Part shown: in pieces, positions 1 to 5,184 of the stretch
Position numbering within the stretch: position 1 is the stretch's first letter
How the letters are laid out: each line of letters starts with the position of its first letter
Source: Actinomycetes bacterium
GTDB lineage: Bacteria > Actinomycetota > Humimicrobiia > Humimicrobiales > Humimicrobiaceae
Length of the DNA stretch: 6,852 nt
Direction of reading: 5' to 3'
Assembly: GCA_030609215.1 (NCBI GenBank)
Contig: JAUWCR010000069.1
Coordinates: forward strand, 1 to 6,852
Program-made: the position numbers and the translations under genes
The notes under the pieces: generated by a model
What the model was told of the DNA's origin: nothing
Seen by the model: only the letters and a program-made list of their open reading frames with translations
The model's database searches: none

Positions 1-297
1 ATGACTAAATACAAGTATATTGAAAATATTTTTAATTATCCCCTCTAATTTAACTTCACTAAAATCCGTCCTATACTTAAATATATTCAGCAGTTCGTAT
101 ATTAAAAGGTCTGGAGATATCATATGATAATCCCTTTCTAAGGTTTTTTCATATACTATCTTAGCAGTTTCAATATCATTTTCGCCCTTTGTAAAAAACC
201 ATTTTAATACTATAGAGGAATCAATAATATAAACTTCTTTTCTTGCATCTTTTATAAGCATACTTCCAATATCATTTGACTCTTCGAAGTAGCTCAT
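1..297 (-). CDS. PIN-domain (VapC-like) toxin, 3' end cut by window edge
   Basis: This is the first 99 codons of a probable PIN-domain ribonuclease, the toxin of a type II toxin-antitoxin pair; the reading frame stays open to base 1. What is seen: a hydrophobic strand followed by Asp26-Ser-Ser (YIIDSSIVLKW, residues 23-33) and, about 40 residues on, SPDLLIYELLNIF (61-73) with Glu68. These are the spacing and context of the first two acidic metal-binding residues of PIN nucleases. The later acidic residues lie outside the window. The chosen ATG at 297 overlaps the end of the antitoxin gene by 26 nt and has a GAAAGGA site 8 nt upstream. A second in-frame ATG at 261 would give a start nearer the first strand, as is common in VapC proteins, so the start is uncertain. 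PIN toxins of this kind usually cleave tRNA, rRNA or mRNA; the target cannot be read here. Confidence 0.8.
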   Translation of the reverse strand, partial: MSYFEESNDIGSMLIKDARKEVYIIDSSIVLKWFFTKGENDIETAKIVYEKTLERDYHMISPDLLIYELLNIFKYRTDFSEVKLEGIIKNIFNILVFSH

Positions 298-562
298 CGG
301 TTCTTTCCTTTCTCATCTTTCTTATTTCTTCAACAATATCAACACCTTCAAATACTCCCTCTTTTCTAATTTCCTCACCTATCTTCATTAACTCCCTTAT
401 AGCCTTTTTCTTTCTCTCAAAAACCAGGTTTTCATCAATTTTCCTAAAATATAACTTTGCTGCATTTTTAAAAAATTCTGATCGATTTTCACCAGTTATT
501 TTTTTGTATTTGTCTACCTTCTTAAGTGAATCAGGAGGTAGTGAAATATTAACAACAGTCAT
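272..562 (-). CDS. Ribbon-helix-helix (CopG-like) antitoxin
   Basis: A 96-residue, highly charged protein that probably binds DNA as a dimer and neutralises the PIN toxin encoded next to it. The N-terminus has a beta strand (TVVNISLP, residues 2-9), then two helices (PDSLKKVDKYKK and NRSEFFKNAAKLYFRK) separated by a TGE turn, the ribbon-helix-helix layout of CopG/Arc-type proteins. Residues 45-96 are a Lys/Glu/Arg-rich helical region that in this family wraps the toxin. The start is taken as ATG at 562, because the GTG three codons upstream (571) is part of the Shine-Dalgarno sequence GAGGTG, which is 6 nt from this ATG. The gene precedes and overlaps the toxin gene, so the two are co-translated. 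Autoregulation of the shared promoter is usual for the family but is not shown here. The pairing with a PIN protein makes a VapB-like role more likely than a solitary regulator. Confidence 0.8.
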   Translation of the reverse strand: MTVVNISLPPDSLKKVDKYKKITGENRSEFFKNAAKLYFRKIDENLVFERKKKAIRELMKIGEEIRKEGVFEGVDIVEEIRKMRKERTDELLRRVK

Positions 563-568
563 AATTGT

Positions 569-574
569 CACCTC
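569..574 (-). promoter_or_regulatory. Ribosome binding site that fixes the antitoxin start
   Basis: GAGGTG read on the minus strand, 6 nt before the ATG at 562. Its last three bases look like a GTG start codon in the same frame, but they serve better as the Shine-Dalgarno element, so the protein should begin at MTVVNIS. Confidence 0.65.
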
Positions 575-614
575 GATTATAAATTATATATTAATTGAAT
601 TTAATTTCTGTATG

Positions 615-643
615 ATTATATCATATATAAAATATTGTGTAAT
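615..643 (-). promoter_or_regulatory. Predicted sigma-70 type promoter of the toxin-antitoxin pair
   Basis: A perfect TATAAT (620 to 615) lies 17 bp from ATTACA (643 to 638), which matches TTGACA at 4 of 6 positions. Transcription would begin near 608 and leave a leader of about 45 nt before the antitoxin ATG. The surrounding 160-bp gap (572-731) is extremely AT-rich, so a chance match is possible. No clear hairpin terminator for yhaM is visible in this gap, so read-through from upstream is also possible. Confidence 0.5.
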
Positions 644-731
644 AATTTATATAAAATTTTACACAAATATATATTTTAGAAGAATAAATATATAGATACT
701 GTACTCAAAGGGTTTTGCGGGTTCTAATATC

Positions 732-1817
732 TTAAAAAAGTTCATCCTGATTATCTGGTTGGCGTGGAATTTTTTTATTTTGATTCAAATTGTTTTCATC
801 AGTTTTATTTATTTCATTATCTGTATTTTCTTCATTTTCATTAATCAATTTAAGCTTTTTTAAATATATTGATCTCTCAAAATTTTTAGCAAAACCTGAC
901 CAGTCTTCTCCATCCCTGCTTTCCTCTAATATAATATTATACCCGCCTATATCAGCATCCATATGGTCAACATGATATACTACAAAAGCTTCTAAAATCT
1001 TAGGTCTTCTTGGGGACCCAAATTCCTTATGTCCGTGATGACTTAAAATTATATGAAGGAGTCTTTCGCTTAAATCTCCTGGGAAACCTTTAATTCTTTT
1101 TATCTCTTCAAGGATCCACCCATACCCAATAGTAATATGACCAAGCAGCTTTCCTTCATCTGAAACCTTTATAGTTACTCCTGTTTCATACTCCCTGATC
1201 TTTCCAATATCATGTAGAATTGCCCCACTAATAAGTAAATCACGATTTAAGTTATCATATATTCCAGTGAGCATATCACAAATTTTTGTTACAGCCAGAG
1301 TATGCTCTAGCAGCCCGCCTCTATAAGCATGATGATAGCGAACTGCAGCAGTTGAATTTTTAAAATCTTCTATAAATTTTTTATCTTTAAAATATAAATC
1401 TAAAAGCTCCTTTAAGTAGCTGTTTTTTATGCTATCAATATATGATTTTATCTCAGAAAACATGCTGTCTATATTTTTCTTAGTAGCTCTTATAAAATCT
1501 GAATACTCTATATCCTCTTTATTTTCAATCTTTGAAATGGAATTTATTACCAGTTGCATGCTATTCCTATACTGTTTGACATCACCTTTTACTAAAACAA
1601 AATCTCCTTCGCTAAAATCATCTGAATTTCTAAAAACTTCTGTCCATATTACTCCTTCAATACTACCTTCCTTATCCTGAAGAGTAACAATGCAATAATC
1701 CTCATTATTTTTTTTCTTTCTAACCTGCTTTTTGCTTACAACAAATATTGTGTCAGCAATGCTTCCAACTTTTAAGTCCGATATAAATTGTTTTTTTTCT
1801 TTTCTTAAATTATTCAT
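732..1817 (-). CDS. yhaM: YhaM/Cbf1-type 3'-5' exoribonuclease (OB-fold plus HD domain)
   Basis: A 361-residue cytoplasmic protein resembling Bacillus YhaM, a metal-dependent 3'-to-5' exonuclease acting on single-stranded RNA (and on DNA in vitro). What is seen: an OB-fold-like N-terminus (about 15-95, with the typical VTLQDKEGSIEGVIW and GDFVLVKGDV strands), a helical linker, then an HD domain (about 160-290). The HD domain carries YHHAYRGGLLEHT (161-173), AILHDIGK (199-206, His202-Asp203), LLGH (224-227), ILSHHGH (257-263) and YHVDHMDA (281-288). All metal-binding positions expected of the family are present, so the enzyme should be active. The protein is longer than the roughly 314 residues of the Bacillus form because of a polar Asn/Glu/Lys-rich tail (about 325-361) ending in QDELF. 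Its ATG overlaps the surE stop by 4 nt (ATGA), indicating translational coupling and one transcript. A general HD-domain hydrolase is the fallback name. Confidence 0.88.
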   Translation of the reverse strand: MNNLRKEKKQFISDLKVGSIADTIFVVSKKQVRKKKNNEDYCIVTLQDKEGSIEGVIWTEVFRNSDDFSEGDFVLVKGDVKQYRNSMQLVINSISKIENKEDIEYSDFIRATKKNIDSMFSEIKSYIDSIKNSYLKELLDLYFKDKKFIEDFKNSTAAVRYHHAYRGGLLEHTLAVTKICDMLTGIYDNLNRDLLISGAILHDIGKIREYETGVTIKVSDEGKLLGHITIGYGWILEEIKRIKGFPGDLSERLLHIILSHHGHKEFGSPRRPKILEAFVVYHVDHMDADIGGYNIILEESRDGEDWSGFAKNFERSIYLKKLKLINENEENTDNEINKTDENNLNQNKKIPRQPDNQDELF

Positions 1818-2596
1818 ATTTTCTTATCAATCTTCCATTTTTTAAAATATTTTATTGCTTTATAATCAGTCATATCATAATGAATTGGTGTTACGGAAAT
1901 ATAATTATCCTTAATAGCGCTATAATCACCATTTTTGCTCCCAGAAACTTTAGCAAACTCTCCATCCATCCAGTAATAATCCCTGCCTCTGGGATCAACT
2001 CTTTTAATAAAGATATCTTTAAACTTTGCATCACTCTGACATGTAATTTTAACTCCCTTAATATTATCCTCTAAAACATCAGGGATATTTATATTAAGTA
2101 TAGTTCCTTTAGGCAGTCCTCCATTATCTAAAATCAAGTTTGCAATTTTATTCGTAAATTTTGCAGCATAACTGTAATCAAGATCTTTTAAATTATCTAC
2201 AGACACAGCAATTGATGAAACATCATATACGGTTCCTTCTGTTGCAGCTGAAACTGTGCCTGAATAAATAATATTATCTCCTAAATTTGCTCCCCTGTTT
2301 ATACCTGATATTAGTAAATCAGGCGTCTTGTCCAATATTGCTTTTATAGCAAGCTTGACACAATCAGCAGGAGTTCCATCAACAGCGTATCCGAAAAAAA
2401 CTCCATTTTTATATTTTTTTCTTACCGAGATTGGATCAAAAACCGTAATAGCATGTCCTACGGCACTGCTTTCTTTATCAGGAGCCACCACTCTTATATC
2501 AAACTTCTTATCCTTTTTTAATATATTATACAGAGTAGAAAGACCTTTTGCTTCTATTCCATCATCATTTGTAAGTAGAATAATCTTTTTATCCAT
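1814..2596 (-). CDS. surE: 5'/3'-nucleotidase SurE
   Basis: A 260-residue SurE phosphatase, the usual family length. SurE removes phosphate from nucleoside 5'- and 3'-monophosphates, and in some species acts on short polyphosphate, using a divalent metal in the cytoplasm. The diagnostic motifs are intact: LLTNDDGIEAKG near the N-terminus with metal ligands Asp11 and Asp12, APDKESSAVGHAIT (39-51) with probable ligand Ser44, VDGTPADCVKLAI (72-84), and SGINRGANLGDNIIYSGTVSAATEG (97-121) with Asn100. DPRGRDYYW (201-209) is also typical. The ATG at 2596 is preceded by GGAAG at a 6-nt spacing, and the gene begins inside the end of a 41-codon ORF. It overlaps yhaM by 4 nt. The link to an exonuclease suggests a role in dephosphorylating nucleotides released from RNA; that role is inferred. 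Confidence 0.95.
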   Translation of the reverse strand: MDKKIILLTNDDGIEAKGLSTLYNILKKDKKFDIRVVAPDKESSAVGHAITVFDPISVRKKYKNGVFFGYAVDGTPADCVKLAIKAILDKTPDLLISGINRGANLGDNIIYSGTVSAATEGTVYDVSSIAVSVDNLKDLDYSYAAKFTNKIANLILDNGGLPKGTILNINIPDVLEDNIKGVKITCQSDAKFKDIFIKRVDPRGRDYYWMDGEFAKVSGSKNGDYSAIKDNYISVTPIHYDMTDYKAIKYFKKWKIDKKI

Positions 2597-2714
2597 ATTT
2601 AACTTCCGTGCCTCTCCGTATCTCGCCTAAAGTTCTCTCCTGTAATAATTCCAAAAACTTATCTATTGGTATTTTAGCCTGTTTTAATATATGAGCAAGC
2701 GTAGATATGCTCAT
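2589..2714 (-). CDS. Possible 41-residue small protein bridging the isomerase gene and surE
   Basis: An open frame of 41 codons fills the gap between the isomerase-like gene and surE. Its ATG shares one base with the isomerase stop (TGATG), and its TAA lies 8 nt inside surE. The translation starts MSISTLAHILKQAKIPIDKF and ends GTEVKYG. It reads as two amphipathic helices separated by an Ile-Pro turn, rich in Leu, Ile, Lys and Glu, with no signal peptide or cysteine. I do not recognise it. No strong Shine-Dalgarno sequence lies before it, so translation would rely on re-initiation after the isomerase stop. It may be a real small protein, or a passive frame whose translation carries ribosomes to surE. 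A decayed fragment of a larger gene is also possible. Confidence 0.45.
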   Translation of the reverse strand: MSISTLAHILKQAKIPIDKFLELLQERTLGEIRRGTEVKYG

Positions 2715-4129
2715 CAAACATATAGATAATCTCTATAATTCACTCTTCTTATCTTCTTGAGATCAAGCCAATATGCAAATTCTTCCAGATATTTTCCTAC
2801 ATTTTCCATTACCATTGGAAAATGATGGGGAAGTCCCCCTGTAAATAGTGTGTTTGCCAAATCCATTGCTCCAATTGGTTCGCCATATAATTTCAACTCA
2901 TTTACCCAGCCACGACTGCCGTTAAATGATTTTTTATTTTCATCAAAAAATTTGCCTGTAAAATAGTAGAAATGACCAGATTCCTTAACTATTCTAAATA
3001 CAGTAACGTCTCCCTCTTTAAATATTAAATCAGTGATGGGTCCACAATTTTTTACACTCTCAGCATAGTCAGCAAAGTAATGCTTCTCGCATATTGTCCC
3101 TCTCTTATTTGCCATCTCTATAGGAGCAGAGCCGCAGTGCCACAGCATAAGAGATTCATCATTTTCATCAAATTTAGGAAGATCCATTATGGCCACTACT
3201 TTACCTGTCATCAATTTTAATATGAGCATAGCAACTGTACCAAGCACATCAGCTTCGCATCCTGCAACTATACCTGCACTGTTTAAAAGAGAATTTACAA
3301 GACAACCTGTCATCTCTTTTAGCGGCATAAGTTTTGGCCAGCAGGAAAAAGCTACAGCAGAGTAGCTATTTTCCTTGCATATTTTCTTAATAGCCAGATA
3401 CATTTTAATAGAATCTATTATTTTATCTTCACCTACCCTGCTTATTCTGCATACTGATTTTATTCTTCCAAACTCGCTATTTATATCTTTATCTGCTACA
3501 TCATTTCCAAGTGCTATTATATCTTCTACTTCATAATCCCTTGACACATCTACCCCTAGATTCTTATATACCTCTCTCACATTTACCATATGATTAATAT
3601 GGCCATCAGCTAATTTTCCAATCTGAGCAACTCTTGCATCTTTTAGAGTTTTTATAGTACTAAGAACTCTTACTGTTATTTCAAATCTTGGCTTGAAGTA
3701 CTTTCCATTTATATCACCAAAAAACCATTTAGTTTTTTTAGGATTGCCTTTAAAATTATGCTGTGCTATTCCAGCATTCTGCTCCAGGTTCACAAGAGAT
3801 GCAAGCGGCATCGGGCCTTCGTCAGAAAGCTCTTCAATTGCCCAGAGACCGAACTCTGCTCGTGACTTCATTATCTCAAAAATAAAGTCGCCTATTATGT
3901 AAGATGGGTGAAAAAGAAGAACAAAATCTATATCCTTTGAATCTATTTCTTTCCTGACGCTAAAGGCTTGCTCCATATTTTGAATAATTGTATCAAAACA
4001 TACAAGATCAAAATTCATTTCAACTGCCATCCTGGATAAGTCTTTCTTGTAACTTTCAAACATCTTTAAGCCTTCGGTTGAGAAACCCTCCATAAATCCT
4101 GCTACAAATCCGATTTTTAGCTTATGCAT
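2714..4129 (-). CDS. L-fucose/L-arabinose isomerase-family protein
   Basis: A 471-residue soluble protein of the FucI/AraA fold, whose members interconvert aldoses and ketoses using Mn2+. Evidence: CEADVLGTVAMLILKLMTGK (291-310), a MDL segment (315-317), LWHCGSAP (329-336) and the C-terminal GGLPHHFPMV (431-440). Glu292 and Asp316 are 24 residues apart, the same spacing as metal ligands Glu337 and Asp361 of E. coli FucI; His435 or His436 would be the third ligand. It is much shorter than FucI (about 591 residues) and belongs to the broad group of fucose-isomerase-like proteins whose substrates are mostly unassigned. The start is well supported by GAGGAGG at 4134-4140, 4 nt before the ATG. It follows the DeoR gene by 86 nt and lies near a sugar ABC importer, so it probably acts on the imported sugar. 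No kinase or aldolase is present in the window. Confidence 0.82.
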   Translation of the reverse strand: MHKLKIGFVAGFMEGFSTEGLKMFESYKKDLSRMAVEMNFDLVCFDTIIQNMEQAFSVRKEIDSKDIDFVLLFHPSYIIGDFIFEIMKSRAEFGLWAIEELSDEGPMPLASLVNLEQNAGIAQHNFKGNPKKTKWFFGDINGKYFKPRFEITVRVLSTIKTLKDARVAQIGKLADGHINHMVNVREVYKNLGVDVSRDYEVEDIIALGNDVADKDINSEFGRIKSVCRISRVGEDKIIDSIKMYLAIKKICKENSYSAVAFSCWPKLMPLKEMTGCLVNSLLNSAGIVAGCEADVLGTVAMLILKLMTGKVVAIMDLPKFDENDESLMLWHCGSAPIEMANKRGTICEKHYFADYAESVKNCGPITDLIFKEGDVTVFRIVKESGHFYYFTGKFFDENKKSFNGSRGWVNELKLYGEPIGAMDLANTLFTGGLPHHFPMVMENVGKYLEEFAYWLDLKKIRRVNYRDYLYV

Positions 4130-4215
4130 GATGCCTCCTCTTTTTTATAGCTATTTGATTTTTTTATATTAATCTTTTGATAAAATGCTTCTCTATTTAT
4201 TATTAGAAAAATTTG

Positions 4216-4995
4216 CTACACATCTACTATTTCTAACTTAGCATCTATCTTTTTTAATATTTTTAAATTTTTATTCTGTATTTTAGAATTAGTAATAATA
4301 ACATCAAAAACAGAAATATTTGAAAATCTACACAGACCTATTATTCCAAATTTACTACTATCTACAATTAAGATCTTTTTCCTTGCCTTTTGGATAAAGA
4401 TTTCTTTTATCCTGCCCTCATTTAAAGTAGGATCAAATAATTCACCGTCATTTGATATTCCTTTTGTAGTTATAAAAGCCTTATCAACCACAATATCTCC
4501 TAAAACCTTTTCTGCAATAACACCTACAGTTGAATATGACCCATATCTTGCAGTTCCTCCAACAGCAATAATATCAATATTTGGATTTTTTGTAAGTTCT
4601 ATTTGAGCAATCATATTATTAGTTATTACAGTCAAATCACTAAAATTAGCTTTATTTATTTCTTTAACAAGAATAAAACCTGTAGTCCCCGCATCAATAA
4701 TAATAGAATCTCCATTGTTTATATATTCCACTGCTTTCTTAGCAATCGCTCTCTTTTCTTCATTATGGTCTTTAAGCCTTTTTACAAACGGGGATTCGCT
4801 ATGAACTAAAAAATCATTTATTTTCATAGCACCGCCAGTAGTTTTTTTCAGGTAACCTTTATCTTCAAGTATATGAAGATCTCTGTATATTGTCATTTCA
4901 GAAACCTTAAATTTTTCAGCTAAAAATTCGATGCTAACATCTTCCAGCTCACTTACAAAATCTACAATTTTTTGTCTTCTTTCCTTTGCTTTCAT
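4216..4995 (-). CDS. DeoR/GlpR-family transcriptional regulator of sugar metabolism
   Basis: A 259-residue regulator of typical DeoR-family length. The N-terminal domain is a winged helix-turn-helix (ERRQKIVDFV at 5-14, then SIEFLAEKFKVSEMTIYRDL at 21-40, followed by LEDKGYLKKTTGGA). The C-terminal sensor domain resembles sugar-phosphate-binding isomerases: IIDAGTTG (99-106), VITNN (123-127), AVGGTAR (144-150), ITTKGIS (175-181), LNEGRIKEIFI (191-201) and VDSSKFG (211-217). Members usually repress sugar genes and let go of DNA when a phosphorylated sugar binds. Its position between the importer and the isomerase-like gene points to control of one or both, and of itself. The ATG at 4995 has only a weak, A-rich upstream site (AAAGAAA), suggesting modest translation. 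The effector is unknown. Confidence 0.92.
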   Translation of the reverse strand: MKAKERRQKIVDFVSELEDVSIEFLAEKFKVSEMTIYRDLHILEDKGYLKKTTGGAMKINDFLVHSESPFVKRLKDHNEEKRAIAKKAVEYINNGDSIIIDAGTTGFILVKEINKANFSDLTVITNNMIAQIELTKNPNIDIIAVGGTARYGSYSTVGVIAEKVLGDIVVDKAFITTKGISNDGELFDPTLNEGRIKEIFIQKARKKILIVDSSKFGIIGLCRFSNISVFDVIITNSKIQNKNLKILKKIDAKLEIVDV

Positions 4996-5040
4996 ACTAA
5001 ATTTCTTTTTTTAAATTTTTTAATATACTATCAAATTCAA

Positions 5041-5058
5041 TTTAAGAAAATTCTTCAA
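5041..5058. promoter_or_regulatory. Candidate operator: 18-bp imperfect inverted repeat in the deoR-type gene leader
   Basis: Arms TTTAAGAA and TTCTTCAA flank a 2-bp AA centre and match at 7 of 8 pairs. The element sits downstream of the predicted promoter and about 45 bp before the regulator's ATG, where an autoregulatory DeoR site would act as a roadblock. In such AT-rich DNA a repeat of this quality can arise by chance, and no second copy was found before the isomerase-like or binding-protein genes. Confidence 0.25.
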
Positions 5059-5072
5059 AATAAATAATAAAT

Positions 5073-5081
5073 ATTTTAGCA
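5073..5081 (-). promoter_or_regulatory. Possible extended -10 promoter for the regulator-isomerase-surE-yhaM unit
   Basis: TGCTAAAAT (5081 to 5073) is an extended -10 element, with TG, one base, and a hexamer matching TATAAT at 5 of 6. The -35 position 17 bp upstream (ATTATA) is poor, as extended -10 promoters tolerate. Transcription would start near 5066, just after the terminator of the transport genes, leaving a leader of about 70 nt before the ATG at 4995. Confidence 0.3.
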
Positions 5082-5135
5082 TTTTTTGGAATTAATATAA
5101 TATATTTCAATTAATGCATGATATGGACTTGATGT

Positions 5136-5169
5136 AAAAAAGGGATAGGTTTTAAAACCTATCCCTTTT
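5136..5169 (-). terminator. Strong rho-independent terminator after the sugar-binding protein gene
   Basis: A perfect 32-bp palindrome (5138-5169) forms the stem AAAAGGGATAGG with CCTATCCC and following T's, around a TTTTAAAA centre. Read on the minus strand it is followed by six T's, and it begins 16 nt after the stop codon of the binding-protein gene. On the plus strand the same hairpin has four T's, so it may work weakly in both directions. It separates the transport genes from the regulator unit. Confidence 0.92.
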
Positions 5170-5184
5170 ACTAAACAACCGATT

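Noticed and set aside
276..695. 139-codon plus-strand ORF opposite the antitoxin and its promoter
   Set aside because: Ser/Phe/Ile-rich composition is what the complement of a Lys/Glu-rich coding region gives; it has no family motif and overlaps a well-supported gene and promoter.
661..731. Terminator after yhaM
   Set aside because: The short GC-containing stretch (AACCCGCAAAACCC on the minus strand) is a near direct repeat, not an inverted one, and no stem followed by T's was found.
4130..4215. Separate promoter or terminator between the regulator and the isomerase-like gene
   Set aside because: The 86-nt gap has AT-rich runs but no convincing -35/-10 pair at proper spacing and no GC-containing hairpin; only the ribosome binding site is clear.
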